Source: Lachnospiraceae bacterium
Lineage (GTDB): Bacteria; Bacillota; Clostridia; Lachnospirales; Lachnospiraceae
Reading direction: 5' to 3'
Length of the DNA: 64,000 nucleotides
Assembly: GCA_017449765.1 (NCBI GenBank)
Contig: JAFTFE010000014.1
Span: 1-64,000 of the forward strand
This document shows positions 25,599 to 35,111 of this stretch, one piece after another (the stretch's first letter is position 1; each line of letters begins with the position of its first letter). A program made the position numbers and the translations under genes. The notes beneath the pieces were generated by a model. The model saw only the letters and a list, made by a program, of their open reading frames with translations. It made no database searches and had not been told where the DNA came from.

Positions 25599-27053
25599 AT
25601 GGATTTGAATGGTACAATGATGCAGTATTTTGAGTGGGATTTACCTGCTGACAGTACGTTGTGGAAGACTTTGAAGGAAGATGCTGCAAAGCTTAAGACG
25701 GCCGGCATTACGGCTGTATGGCTTCCGCCTGCATATAAGGGTGCGGCAGGCGTAAATGATGTCGGATACGGTGTGTATGATTTGTATGATTTGGGAGAAT
25801 TTAAGCAGAAGGGCTCGGTTGCTACCAAGTATGGTACTAAGGATGAGTATTTGGATGCTATTGAGGCACTTCACTCAAAGGATATAAATGTGTATGCAGA
25901 CATTGTTCTTAATCATAAGATAGGTGCAGATGAAGTAGAAGAGGTTAAGGCAAGTGAGTTTAATGAGACCAGCCGCAATCAGATGATCGGAGAGTCCAAG
26001 ACTATAGGTGCATGGTCCAAGTTTACTTTCCCGGGCAGGAAGGGTAAATATTCGGATTTTACGTGGAATTGGACACATTTTGATGGTATTGACTGGGATC
26101 AGGACAGAGCTAAGAAATCACTCTTTTTGTTCAAAGGTAAGGAATGGGACAAGAATGTAGATAAAGATCTTGATAATTATGACTATCTTATGGGTGCTGA
26201 TATTGATTTTGATAATCAGGAAGTCAGGGAAGAACTTGTAAGATGGGGTAAATGGTACGCTGAATTTGCCAATCTTGATGGATTCAGATTCGATGCAGTC
26301 AAGCATATCAATAAATATTTTTACAGAGAATGGTTGAAGCAGATTGAGGAAGCAACCGGTAAAGATTACTTTGCAGTTGGTGAGTATTGGCATTGGAATG
26401 TGGACAATCTTCAGGATTACATAGCCGCAACCGAAGGTAAGGTAAGACTTTTTGATGTACCGCTTCATTTTAACTTCCATAACTGCTCAAAGGCACATGG
26501 AAATTATGATTTAAGAACAATATTTGACGGTACACTTACCAAGATTAATCCGCTTATGGCGGTAACGTTTGTGGATAATCATGACAGTCAGCCGGGACAG
26601 AGTCTTGAGTCATGGGTTGAAGATTGGTTTAAGCCTATGGCATATGCGCTTATACTTCTCAGACAGGATGGATATCCTTGTGTGTTCTACGGAGATTATA
26701 AGGGTATTCCGACGGCTAAGGTTAAATCTAAAAAGAGAGAACTTGATAAGTTGTTAAAACTTAGAAAAACTAAGGCATACGGACCTCAGCATGACTACTT
26801 TGATGATCCGAACTGCATAGGTTGGACCAGAGAGGGCGATGAGGAGCATAAGGAATCAGGGCTTGCTGTTGTTATATCTGACGGCACAGGCGGAACCAAG
26901 AGAATGTATATCGGTAAGCAGTTTGCGGGCTGCCATTTCTCGGATGCTATGGGCAATGCTAAGTATAACATTAAAATTGATGAGGACGGATGCGGTAATT
27001 TCTATGTCAACAGAGGTGCTGTCGCTGTCTGGGTTCAGAAAGAGAATAAATAA
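25599..27053 (+). CDS. Cytoplasmic alpha-amylase, GH13
   Basis: 484 residues with no signal peptide, of the AmyS/GH13_5 type. It opens MDLNGTMMQYFEWD and has VYADIVLNHK, the nucleophile in GFRFDAVKH (near residue 230), the acid/base Glu in FAVGEYW (near 262) and FVDNHDSQ (near 327). It hydrolyses internal alpha-1,4 bonds, so an intracellular role in glycogen or maltodextrin breakdown is likely. TTGGAGGAGA precedes the ATG. The yerC-like gene follows 11 bp later. Confidence 0.93.
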   Translation: MDLNGTMMQYFEWDLPADSTLWKTLKEDAAKLKTAGITAVWLPPAYKGAAGVNDVGYGVYDLYDLGEFKQKGSVATKYGTKDEYLDAIEALHSKDINVYADIVLNHKIGADEVEEVKASEFNETSRNQMIGESKTIGAWSKFTFPGRKGKYSDFTWNWTHFDGIDWDQDRAKKSLFLFKGKEWDKNVDKDLDNYDYLMGADIDFDNQEVREELVRWGKWYAEFANLDGFRFDAVKHINKYFYREWLKQIEEATGKDYFAVGEYWHWNVDNLQDYIAATEGKVRLFDVPLHFNFHNCSKAHGNYDLRTIFDGTLTKINPLMAVTFVDNHDSQPGQSLESWVEDWFKPMAYALILLRQDGYPCVFYGDYKGIPTAKVKSKKRELDKLLKLRKTKAYGPQHDYFDDPNCIGWTREGDEEHKESGLAVVISDGTGGTKRMYIGKQFAGCHFSDAMGNAKYNIKIDEDGCGNFYVNRGAVAVWVQKENK

Positions 27054-27064
27054 AGGGGAGAAAG

Positions 27065-27358
27065 ATGGGGAAGACGATTAGAACTGACACGGTCAGGGAA
27101 TTGTTCGAGGCAATACTTACACTTGAGAATGTAGAGGAATGCTTTGATTTCTTTGAGGATGTCTGTACGGTAAATGAGGTTACATCCATAGCACAGAGGT
27201 TTGCGGTTGCCAGAATGTTAAAGGAGAATAAAACTTATCTTGAGGTAGCCAATAAAACAGGTGCTTCTACAGCCACCATAAGCAGAGTAAACCGCTCGCT
27301 TAATTACGGAAATGACGGTTATGATATGGTTCTGGCTCGAATGAATAAAAGTAAATAA
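27065..27358 (+). CDS. YerC/YecD family TrpR-related protein
   Basis: 97 residues with a TrpR-like helix-turn-helix (YLEVANKTGASTATISRVNR) after FEDVCTVNEVTSIAQRF. The family is small, widespread in Firmicutes and presumed DNA-binding. AGGGGAGAAAG precedes the ATG. It is probably co-transcribed with the amylase gene, although it is not established as a regulator of it. Confidence 0.88.
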   Translation: MGKTIRTDTVRELFEAILTLENVEECFDFFEDVCTVNEVTSIAQRFAVARMLKENKTYLEVANKTGASTATISRVNRSLNYGNDGYDMVLARMNKSK

Positions 27359-27367
27359 GGCTTTAGA

Positions 27368-27460
27368 ATTGTCCCTCCTTAGTCGATATATCTTGTAGGA
27401 AGTTACCTCCTATGAGTAGACTGGTTGATTTCGTTGATACGGAATTAAAGGAGGGACAAT
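27368..27460 (+). promoter_or_regulatory. Leader stem that sequesters the next gene's ribosome binding site
   Basis: ATTGTCCCTCCTT (27368-27380) is perfectly complementary to AAGGAGGGACAAT (27448-27460), which contains the whole Shine-Dalgarno and ends at the ATG. Between the arms an inner hairpin TAGGA...TCCTA is possible. When closed, the stem would block translation. It matches no riboswitch class I know. A post-transcriptional switch is inferred. Confidence 0.55.
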
Positions 27461-28546
27461 ATGATTATTAACCAAAGTTCGGTAGGTATGACTGCAAAAA
27501 GCTCTGAGAAGAAGACTATGTCATTTACGAACACGACTCTCATGGAGAATCTTTCTACAGGCGGTATGAGATTTTCCGAGAACTCTTTCTCTGCAACCTA
27601 TGAGAGAAGCTATGAGGAAAGCCGGGAGAATGATTCAAATGAAGCGGCACCTCTTATGAGTGAGCCGTATAATAATTTATCTCCGATACTTTCAAAGCGT
27701 GAAAACGCAGCGGAGAGATTGATTGACCAGCTTAGAGCTTTTATGTTGGAATTCAGACACAAGCTGTCTCTTATGATAGGGATAAGAGATAATTCTTACA
27801 GAAGTTCGGTCTTAGGTGGGAATACACTTGACCTTACAACTTCTCAGTCGGTGGAGAGAAAGCCTAATGTATGGCACAGAGTGGATTATCACTCGTTTAC
27901 GTATCATGAGCAGGCGAGCATGAGCTTTGAGACAACCGGTCAGGTTGTAACTGCTGACGGCAGGACTCTGGATTTTAATCTTGAGATTGAGATGTCAAGA
28001 GAGTATTACGAGTCGATTGATGTTCTGACAGAATGTACTGAGGTTATTATGACAGATCCGCTTATCATCAACCTTGATTCCAATCCTGTCTCGGTAAGTG
28101 ATCAGAAGTGGTTGTTTGATATTGATGCTGACGGAGTAAAGGATAGTATTTCTTTATTATCCAAAGGTTCAGGATTTTTGTGTTATGACAAGAACGAGGA
28201 TGGTAAAATCAACGACGGAAGTGAGATGTTTGGCTCTAAGACGGGGAACGGTTTTGCAGAGCTTAGTGAATACGATGAGGACGGCAACGGTTGGATAGAT
28301 GAGGCTGACTCCATATATGACAAGCTGTCTGTATGGCTTAAGGATGATGCCGGAAATGATAAGCATATATCACTTCGGGAAGCAAAATTAGGTGCGATTT
28401 ATCTTGGCAATGCAAGGACTGAATTTGCACTTAAGTCGCTGTCTGATAACAGGCAGAACGCACAGGTACGCCGCACCGGTGTATTCCTTTTTGAGAACGG
28501 ATTGTCCGGTTCGATACAACAGCTTGATATGGCTAAGCTGGCGTAA
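27461..28546 (+). CDS. Protein with EF-hand-like calcium-binding motifs
   Basis: 361 residues without a signal peptide. The C-terminal part has repeated Asp-rich loops (FDIDADGVKDS, YDKNEDGKINDG, YDEDGNGWIDEADS) resembling dockerin/EF-hand or VCBS-type calcium sites. The N-terminal 100 residues are rich in Ser, Asn and Glu and may be disordered. Similar proteins occur in Lachnospiraceae but I cannot assign a function. Its translation is probably controlled by the leader stem described separately. Confidence 0.7.
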   Translation: MIINQSSVGMTAKSSEKKTMSFTNTTLMENLSTGGMRFSENSFSATYERSYEESRENDSNEAAPLMSEPYNNLSPILSKRENAAERLIDQLRAFMLEFRHKLSLMIGIRDNSYRSSVLGGNTLDLTTSQSVERKPNVWHRVDYHSFTYHEQASMSFETTGQVVTADGRTLDFNLEIEMSREYYESIDVLTECTEVIMTDPLIINLDSNPVSVSDQKWLFDIDADGVKDSISLLSKGSGFLCYDKNEDGKINDGSEMFGSKTGNGFAELSEYDEDGNGWIDEADSIYDKLSVWLKDDAGNDKHISLREAKLGAIYLGNARTEFALKSLSDNRQNAQVRRTGVFLFENGLSGSIQQLDMAKLA

Positions 28547-28550
28547 TAAA

Positions 28551-28592
28551 AATATCGCAGGCATCATGATTTGTTACGGTGCTTGCGATATT
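28551..28592. terminator. Bidirectional hairpin between convergent genes
   Basis: AATATCGCA (28551-28559) pairs with TGCGATATT (28584-28592), extended by an imperfect inner stem. Confidence 0.6.
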
Positions 28593-28597
28593 ATTGT

Positions 28598-29899
28598 TTA
28601 TTCCTGTGGTGCTTCTTCTGTATCATCTTCCTCTGCTTCTTCAGGCGTTATCGTGACAAGTATTCGGTCGATTCGGTTTTTTATTACATCTATGACTTTA
28701 AAATGAATATTGTTATAATCTGTTTCATCATCTTTCTTAGGAAGTTTATCCATTATCTCTATTACAAATCCGCCGAGTGAATCGTAGTTATCTGAGGAAA
28801 GTGTTGTGCCTATGGCATCATTCAGGTCTGTAAGTTTTATTGCGGCATCTATATCATATACATTTTCATCAATTTCTTTTATAAGGTTATTTTCGTCTTC
28901 GTCATATTCGTCTCTTATCTCGCCGACGATTTCCTCAATTAAGTCTTCCATTGTTATGATGCCGGCAGCTATTCCGTATTCGTCTATAACGATAGCCATA
29001 GTCACTGATGAGGTTTTAAGGTCGGCAAAAAGCTGGCTTGTCTTCTGGTGCTCATATACATAGACCGGCTTTCTCAAGATGCTTCTTAAGTCAAAATATT
29101 CCGTATCATTTACCTGACTATAGTAAAATAAATCCTTCAGATAAAGTATGCCGATTATGTTGTCCTTGCTTTCTTCGTATATAGGTATACGTGAGTAGGA
29201 TTCCGACATAAAAAGCGTAATTAATTCTTCGTAGCTTGAGTTTGCATCCGCGCAAACTATATCTGCCCGGGGTATCATTATATCCTTGCAGAGTGCATCA
29301 CCGAAATCCACTACATTTGATATCATGAACTTTTCTTCCGGTTCTATAACTCCGTCTTCATGACTTACATTTACGACTGTTCTAAGCTCTGACTCGGTCA
29401 TCTGCGAATTATCCGCATCTATATCTACGTGTAATATCTTATATATAAGCCCTGTTATAAGATTAAGAATCCATATAACAGGAGTAAGTATGAACATAAG
29501 CCATGATATAGGATATACAAATATCATGGACAGCTTAAGCGAGTATTTCGTTGCTAAGGTCTTCGGAGTTATCTCCCCGAATATTAAAACCAGAAATGTA
29601 AGGATTCCGGTTGAATATCCTATATATTTACTGCCGAATACATCGGTACAAAGTGCGGTAGTAAGTGCTGATGCCGATATATTTACTATATTATTACCTA
29701 TCAGTATGGCACTTAAGAGCTTTCCCGGCTGATCAGTGACTTTAAGAACTTTTTTCGCTCTTTTACTTCCCTCATCAGCCCTTGCACGAAGCTTTAATTT
29801 GTTAACCGTTGTAAGAGCAGTCTCTGCTGATGAAAAGAATGCCGAAAGTAAAAGCAGTATTATTATTACTACAAGTAAAATACCGGGACTTACGTCCAC
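28598..29899 (-). CDS. CNNM/CorC (hemolysin-related) membrane transporter protein
   Basis: 433 residues: a DUF21/CNNM membrane domain (SAFFSSAETALTTVNKLKLR, then LIGNNIVNISAS), paired CBS domains (CKDIMIPRADIVCAD; IPIYEESKDNIIGILYLKDL) and a C-terminal CorC_HlyC domain (LGGFVIEIMDKLP). Family members are linked to Mg2+/divalent-cation efflux or resistance; the older hemolysin label is unsupported. AGGAGATG precedes the ATG. Confidence 0.9.
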   Translation of the reverse strand: MDVSPGILLVVIIILLLLSAFFSSAETALTTVNKLKLRARADEGSKRAKKVLKVTDQPGKLLSAILIGNNIVNISASALTTALCTDVFGSKYIGYSTGILTFLVLIFGEITPKTLATKYSLKLSMIFVYPISWLMFILTPVIWILNLITGLIYKILHVDIDADNSQMTESELRTVVNVSHEDGVIEPEEKFMISNVVDFGDALCKDIMIPRADIVCADANSSYEELITLFMSESYSRIPIYEESKDNIIGILYLKDLFYYSQVNDTEYFDLRSILRKPVYVYEHQKTSQLFADLKTSSVTMAIVIDEYGIAAGIITMEDLIEEIVGEIRDEYDEDENNLIKEIDENVYDIDAAIKLTDLNDAIGTTLSSDNYDSLGGFVIEIMDKLPKKDDETDYNNIHFKVIDVIKNRIDRILVTITPEEAEEDDTEEAPQE

Positions 29900-30010
29900 A
29901 AAATCATCTCCTTTAAAATAAACTGTATTTTTGAACGACTCACATATATATAACCCTGCTTATGCGGTCATTTATGTAATATTTACTTATTTAAAATATC
30001 ATTTTATAGA

Positions 30011-30039
30011 TGTTTATTTTATATACAATGTGCTATAAT
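30011..30039 (+). promoter_or_regulatory. Predicted extended -10 promoter of the diguanylate cyclase gene
   Basis: TGTTTA (30011-30016), 17-nt spacer, TGCTATAAT with TATAAT at 30034-30039. Confidence 0.45.
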
Positions 30040-30126
30040 GTCAAGTATATGGTGATGCAAAAGGCAGGTTATAAGGTGAAAATCCTTTTATTTAGATTAT
30101 GATAAATAAGATGGGAGAAATACATT

Positions 30127-31539
30127 ATGAAAAAAGAAGAAAAAATAAAATCAGGGAAAATGAAATCACTTTCCATACAAATACCGGTTATTTTTATATT
30201 AAGTATGCTTATTTTTTCTGCTGCGGTTGTAGCTATAATAGCATTCAGATTTCATAGTAGAATGATAGATGAATATACAAGAATGGCTAAGGGTGTAACA
30301 AATCTTATGGCCTATAAAATAGATCCTTCAAAGACTGAAGAATATATGGAAAAAAACTTTGAAATGGACGAATATAACAAGGTGCTCGAAGAGCTTTACC
30401 AATTAAAAGATAACTATCCTGATGTTCTTTATATGTATGTGTACCGCATTGAAGAGGATGGCGGACATGTAATATTTGATCTTGATAACGGAGGGGATGA
30501 TGAAGGCGACAGCCCCGGAACGGTTTATGAGCTTGATGATGCATTTGTTCCGTATCGGGAAGATCTTATGGTTGGCCGTGATGTGCCGGCTCTTTCCGGA
30601 CGTACTCAGTATGGATATCTCCTTACATATATGAGGCCGGTTTTCGATGAAAACGGAAATTATAAGTGTCATGTATGTGTAGATTTTTCTATGGATTTTA
30701 TATATAAAAAGGACATAAAATTTATTATAGGAATATTGGTTTTCATTATGGTTGCAGTAATATTTGTACTCATCATGGATATTGCCATAGTAAGAAAAAA
30801 GGTTACGAAACCATTATCTATGATGATTAAATGCACCAGAAACTTTAAATACGGTGATGATGATGACAGATTGTTCAATGTATCTTCTATGGAAGAATTA
30901 GGAATTGATTCAATGGATGAGATAGGTGAGCTTTATAATATGTTTGTATTGTCACTCAAGGAAAGCCGTTATTATATGACAAGCTTTAACAAGGCGAAAA
31001 TTGATATACTTGATAAGGAAGAAAAACTTGATGAGATGAGCAGGGTAGCTTTATTTGATTCACTTACGGGAGTTGGTAACAAGGCGGCATTTAATAAGAA
31101 ATGTAATGAGCTTGATAAAGAGATAGCTGAAAATAAGGCATGCTTTGCTGTTATTATGGCTGATTTAAATAATCTTAAATATATAAATGATTATTTTGGA
31201 CATAAAGATGGTGATGAGTACATTGCCAAATGCTGCAATATTTTATCGGGAATTTTTAAACAATCACCTGTTTTCAGAGTAGGTGGAGATGAATTTGTTA
31301 TTATAATTGAAAATGATGATTATGATAATAAAGATGAATTGTATAAAAAAACAATTCAAAGCTTTGCCGATTCATACAATGATGAGAATAAAGACAGACG
31401 CGAAAGATATTCGGCTTCTCTCGGTATGGCTGTATATTCTGACGAGGATGAAAATGTCAAGCAGGTATTTGTACGTGCAGATGAAGATATGTATGCAAAT
31501 AAGATGGAGTTTAATAATGTAAACGGAAGCTATAGATAG
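30127..31539 (+). CDS. Membrane diguanylate cyclase with Cache-type sensor
   Basis: 470 residues: a membrane segment (IPVIFILSMLIFSAAVVAII), a ~150-residue extracellular Cache-like sensor (VLYMYVYRIEEDGGHVIFDL), a second membrane segment (FIIGILVFIMVAVIFVLIM), a linker, and a GGDEF domain with an intact VGGDEFVI active site near residue 385. It would make cyclic di-GMP from GTP in response to an external ligand. An upstream inhibitory RxxD site is not evident. GGGAGAAA precedes the ATG. Confidence 0.92.
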   Translation: MKKEEKIKSGKMKSLSIQIPVIFILSMLIFSAAVVAIIAFRFHSRMIDEYTRMAKGVTNLMAYKIDPSKTEEYMEKNFEMDEYNKVLEELYQLKDNYPDVLYMYVYRIEEDGGHVIFDLDNGGDDEGDSPGTVYELDDAFVPYREDLMVGRDVPALSGRTQYGYLLTYMRPVFDENGNYKCHVCVDFSMDFIYKKDIKFIIGILVFIMVAVIFVLIMDIAIVRKKVTKPLSMMIKCTRNFKYGDDDDRLFNVSSMEELGIDSMDEIGELYNMFVLSLKESRYYMTSFNKAKIDILDKEEKLDEMSRVALFDSLTGVGNKAAFNKKCNELDKEIAENKACFAVIMADLNNLKYINDYFGHKDGDEYIAKCCNILSGIFKQSPVFRVGGDEFVIIIENDDYDNKDELYKKTIQSFADSYNDENKDRRERYSASLGMAVYSDEDENVKQVFVRADEDMYANKMEFNNVNGSYR

Positions 31540-31566
31540 AGAATAAATCAATAATTCCAAACGGAT

Positions 31567-31944
31567 ATGGATGATAATATGAATAAATTGCATCAGGAAA
31601 ACGAAGAAAAAATTATCTCTAAGAAAGATGTTATATTTATCATTGTACTTCTTGCAATTACAATGATGATATTTATATTTATGCGAATTAGCAGGGATAC
31701 CGGATATAACGTCAAAATTACGGCTGACGGAAAAACCGTAAAAACCCTTTCGCTTGATAAGGATGCGGAATATGTCTTTGAAAGTGATAAGGGTTATAAT
31801 ATTGTAATAATAAAAGATGGGGGAGTTTGTGTTAAAGAGGCAGACTGCCCTGATAAAATATGCGTTAATCACAAAAAAATAAGCAAAGTTGGAGAGGCAA
31901 TTATTTGTCTTCCTCATAAGCTGGTGGTTGAGATAAGAGAGTAG
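31567..31944 (+). CDS. NusG domain II-containing protein
   Basis: 125 residues with one N-terminal membrane segment (DVIFIIVLLAITMMIFIFM) and an extracytoplasmic NusG-II-like beta domain ending in DCPDKICVNHKKIS and ICLPHKLVVEI, the hallmark of this family. In Clostridia it commonly sits beside a Gx transporter gene and the rnf genes. Here that partner is 4.3 kb away (36259). The role is unknown, possibly in Rnf or flavin biology by association. Confidence 0.85.
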   Translation: MDDNMNKLHQENEEKIISKKDVIFIIVLLAITMMIFIFMRISRDTGYNVKITADGKTVKTLSLDKDAEYVFESDKGYNIVIIKDGGVCVKEADCPDKICVNHKKISKVGEAIICLPHKLVVEIRE

Positions 31945-31952
31945 GTTAGAAA

Positions 31953-32663
31953 ATGAGAATTGCAGTATGCGATGATGAAGAAAAATTTAGAACTCAGGCG
32001 CGGGATTTAATAGATAAGCTTGCAGGTAGTATTGATATTATCGTTGATGCTTATTCGGATGGAAAAAAGCTTCTTGAAGCATTTGATAAAAAGCCATATG
32101 AAGTAGTATTTCTTGATATTGAGATGCCTTCTATGGATGGAATAACACTTGCAAAAAAACTTCGTGAAAGAAGTGGGAGTGTATATATAGTTTTTTTGAC
32201 AGGTCATGTGGAGTATGCACTCGAGGGATATGAGGTAAATGCTCTTAGATATCTGACGAAGCCTGTTAAAGAGGACAAGCTTCGAGAAGTGCTTAGATTT
32301 GTAATGGATAGAGGCACAAGTAAAAGACAGCTTATTATAAAAGAGGATGGAGAGGAAAAACTCATTAATGTATCGGATATAGTATATTTTGAGGCACAAA
32401 ACCAATATGTTATGATATGTACAAATAATGAGGAGTATATCGTAAGGTATAATATCGGCGATTTTGAGGAACAGCTTAAAAATGATGGATTTTTCAGAAT
32501 TCACAGAGGCTATCTTATATCTCTTGCTAAAGTGAAAAAACTTGGCAAATCAGAGGTATTGATGGAGAAGTATACAGAGGAAAGAAGTCTTCCTGTGAGC
32601 AGAAACAATGTAAAGCCTCTTAAGGAAGCTCTGTATGCTTATGTAGATAATTTGGCTTTCTGA
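31953..32663 (+). CDS. LytTR-family response regulator
   Basis: 236 residues: an intact receiver domain (AVCDDEE, phospho-acceptor in FLDIEMPSMDG near residue 55, K in LTKPV) and a LytTR DNA-binding domain (IVYFEAQNQYVMIC, FFRIHRGYLISLAKV). It starts 8 bp after the NusG-II gene and is followed by a GHKL kinase, forming an AgrCA-like pair. Likely target sites are the 21-bp-spaced repeats at 34208, and possibly those at 19411. Confidence 0.92.
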   Translation: MRIAVCDDEEKFRTQARDLIDKLAGSIDIIVDAYSDGKKLLEAFDKKPYEVVFLDIEMPSMDGITLAKKLRERSGSVYIVFLTGHVEYALEGYEVNALRYLTKPVKEDKLREVLRFVMDRGTSKRQLIIKEDGEEKLINVSDIVYFEAQNQYVMICTNNEEYIVRYNIGDFEEQLKNDGFFRIHRGYLISLAKVKKLGKSEVLMEKYTEERSLPVSRNNVKPLKEALYAYVDNLAF

Positions 32664-32738
32664 AAAAGAAGCTTATTTAGAATATATTTTAATACAAATA
32701 TTTTCCAAAAGTTAATTTATGAAAGGCTGAAAAAGAAT

Positions 32739-34205
32739 ATGTATTTAGATTTAATTTTAAACTATTCAGCTATAATAGCTTCAAATATTGAATTTATGCT
32801 TGCAATGATAATAATCGTTCTTGTAGCGGCGTGCTTTCTCGGAAGATATATCGTAATAACTAAAAAGATGGTTTTTGCAACCTTCGGCATAGCAGCTTTG
32901 GAAATAATTGCAATAGTTGGTCTTAATGTATATATTTCACATGCTTCACAGGAGATTATAGATGCTTTTAATAATGGGATCTATGATGAGGAAAGTATAA
33001 GAGTAGTTGAAAGAGTCACATACATTACCAATATGTTGACCAATGTAGCGGTATTTTTGTATGCATTTATTTTTTATCTTGTCGCATTTAAGGAAAAAAG
33101 ACTTTTAAGAGCCGTTGAATCAACAATCTGTCTCTGGCTTTATTATCAATATTTGAACACAATAGGAATGTATTCGTATATCTTTGTAAGCGGTGGAAAT
33201 GCTGATACATTGACAAAGCTTTATGCTACTGTTGATTCAGAGGGCATCAGGCTTCAGTTTGTATTGATTATGATTACTTTTTCAATAAGCTTACTTCTGT
33301 TTTTGATACTTTATTTTGGATACTACAGAAAGAAAAGATTTTACACCATACGCATAAGGGATAGGATAATCTTTGTAATATGGCTGTTTGTTTTTTCTAC
33401 ATTTCCAGCCATGCCTTTTAGGGGTGATGATATACAGGAAAGGTATGAGATAATAAGTCTGATATTTGGAATACTTATACCGGTTATAGGTGGTGTTGTT
33501 CCTATTTTGCTTGCTATGGGTGCTGCTGAGCGCTCTCTAAAGGAAAGAAATAAGTATCAGGAAAGCTATCTTACGGCAGAACTTGAATATATAGAGCAAT
33601 ATAAGAAGGCACAGACGGAAACCAGAGCCTTTAGACATGATATAATCAATAATCTCTCTTTAACCAATATGATGCTTGAGGAGGGCAAGGTGGATGAGAC
33701 AAAATCACACTTAAGTGAGCTCCTTGGAAATGTGCAGTCACTTTCACCACAGTATATAACAGGAGATGAAATGCTTGATTGTATTGTTGCTATGAAGGCA
33801 TCAAAAATGAAAGAGCTTGGTATAGATTTTACTTTGGATGGAGTTATCGACGGAGGGCTTAATATGAAGCCTATGTCTATATGCAGTATATTTGCAAATG
33901 CACTTGATAATGCAATCGAAGCAGCTGAAAAATGTATGGAAATCACCACGATTCCTTTTGTAGCTATGGAGATTAAACGAACTGAAAAATTCTTCGTAAT
34001 TAAGATAAGTAATTCGGCTCTTGAAAGGATAGATGTTGATAAGCTTTTAATGACCTCCGGCTATACCTCAAAAAAAGATAAGGAGCATCATGGCTTAGGC
34101 CTGAGAAATATAAGGCAATCTGTTGAGGAATATAATGGCTTGTTAAAGGCCGAATCTATGGATAAGGAGTTTAGAATTTCTATAATGGTGCCAAGAAGTA
34201 TATAA
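32739..34205 (+). CDS. GHKL-type (AgrC-like) sensor histidine kinase
   Basis: 488 residues with six or seven membrane segments, phospho-acceptor His in AFRHDIINNLSL (near residue 298), N-box NALDNAIEAAEK and G-box HHGLGLRNIRQ. AAAGGCTGA lies upstream of the ATG. It pairs with the LytTR regulator just before it. No AgrB/AgrD peptide genes are visible nearby, so the ligand is unknown. Confidence 0.88.
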   Translation: MYLDLILNYSAIIASNIEFMLAMIIIVLVAACFLGRYIVITKKMVFATFGIAALEIIAIVGLNVYISHASQEIIDAFNNGIYDEESIRVVERVTYITNMLTNVAVFLYAFIFYLVAFKEKRLLRAVESTICLWLYYQYLNTIGMYSYIFVSGGNADTLTKLYATVDSEGIRLQFVLIMITFSISLLLFLILYFGYYRKKRFYTIRIRDRIIFVIWLFVFSTFPAMPFRGDDIQERYEIISLIFGILIPVIGGVVPILLAMGAAERSLKERNKYQESYLTAELEYIEQYKKAQTETRAFRHDIINNLSLTNMMLEEGKVDETKSHLSELLGNVQSLSPQYITGDEMLDCIVAMKASKMKELGIDFTLDGVIDGGLNMKPMSICSIFANALDNAIEAAEKCMEITTIPFVAMEIKRTEKFFVIKISNSALERIDVDKLLMTSGYTSKKDKEHHGLGLRNIRQSVEEYNGLLKAESMDKEFRISIMVPRSI

Positions 34206-34207
34206 TT

Positions 34208-34275
34208 ACCATTCGCGACAACCTTTTTACCATTCACAACAAATTTCAAATAAATATTCATATGCGATATATAAT
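34208..34275 (+). promoter_or_regulatory. LytTR-type promoter: two direct repeats 21 bp apart plus a -10
   Basis: ACCATTCGCGAC (34208) and ACCATTCACAAC (34229) start 21 bp apart; TATAAT (34270-34275) lies 41 bp from the second. Both this and the 19411 promoter continue ACAAATTTC after the second repeat. It begins 3 bp after the kinase gene and drives the small membrane protein genes. Confidence 0.75.
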
Positions 34276-34348
34276 CCAACCATAAGATGAAAACAAAAAA
34301 CGTGACAAGGTTCATGTCCTTAGTCACAAGAAAGAGGAGGATAATAAT

Positions 34349-34591
34349 ATGAAGAAATTATTTGAAAAAAAAGAAGAAAGTAAAAAGGAAATTAAGACAT
34401 GTGCGGTATTATATGTGATAACAGCAGTATGCTGGATATTATGTTCATTTATGGATGTTGATGAAATTGTCAATCATAGAGCAAACGGATATTTTGATTT
34501 AATCTTTCACCTTATGCTTGCATTTTTCTATGTAATTATTTCAATAGAATACATTGTGAAATATAGGAAGATGTCTGAAGATGTTATATAG
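34349..34591 (+). CDS. Small two-pass membrane protein, putative LytTR target
   Basis: 80 residues. A strongly charged N-terminus (MKKLFEKKEESKKEIK) precedes two membrane segments (VLYVITAVCWILCSFM; LIFHLMLAFFYVIISIEYIV). AGAGGAGG precedes the ATG. It is the first gene after the LytTR-type promoter, so it is probably an output of the two-component system. No homolog recognised. Confidence 0.7.
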   Translation: MKKLFEKKEESKKEIKTCAVLYVITAVCWILCSFMDVDEIVNHRANGYFDLIFHLMLAFFYVIISIEYIVKYRKMSEDVI

Positions 34592-34629
34592 TTTACACAT
34601 TTTTGAACTGTTTTGGTGAGGTGGTCAGG

Positions 34630-34968
34630 ATGCAGATTTTAGGATACATTTTACTTTTTTGGGGAATTTTCTGCTTGTTTAATATAGAATTTAGAAATTT
34701 ATCTGTTTTAAAGATTGATACTCTGAATTATATAAGTGACACACATTTAAAAAACAGAATTGTGTTTTATAAAAATAAATGGAAGAAGAATCATAGAGGA
34801 CTAATTGTATTTGATTTAATTATTATCATAACACTTGCATTGACAGGATTTTTTTTAAAGATTTTTTTGCTGTTGTTTGCTGCCTATATTTTTTTAATTG
34901 TTTCATATTTGTTAATCTATAATAAAATGATGGCATATGTGGAGGCGATGGCGTATATAAACAGATAA
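34630..34968 (+). CDS. Small membrane protein
   Basis: 112 residues. A membrane segment lies at the N-terminus (ILGYILLFWGIFCLFNI), followed by a charged cytosolic stretch and a second long hydrophobic region (LIVFDLIIIITLALTGFFLK, continuing). ATG 34630 with GGTGAGGTGG upstream is preferred over a TTG at 34603. It is co-directional with the previous gene, 38 bp on. Function unknown. Confidence 0.6.
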   Translation: MQILGYILLFWGIFCLFNIEFRNLSVLKIDTLNYISDTHLKNRIVFYKNKWKKNHRGLIVFDLIIIITLALTGFFLKIFLLLFAAYIFLIVSYLLIYNKMMAYVEAMAYINR

Positions 34969-35111
34969 AAAATATAGTGTATTTGCTGACATGTTTTAGG
35001 GTCTATTATATATATTACCTTACGAATATGTCAGTTTTTATATTTGTTGATTATGTTTTTTGTATAAAAAAGTTTACAATTTTTAAATAGAGTGTTATTA
35101 TAAATTATGAA

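Noticed and set aside
30040..30126. Cyclic di-GMP riboswitch before the diguanylate cyclase gene
   Set aside because: The leader contains GGTGATGCAAAAGGCAGG but not the conserved GEMM core or its tetraloop-receptor arrangement.
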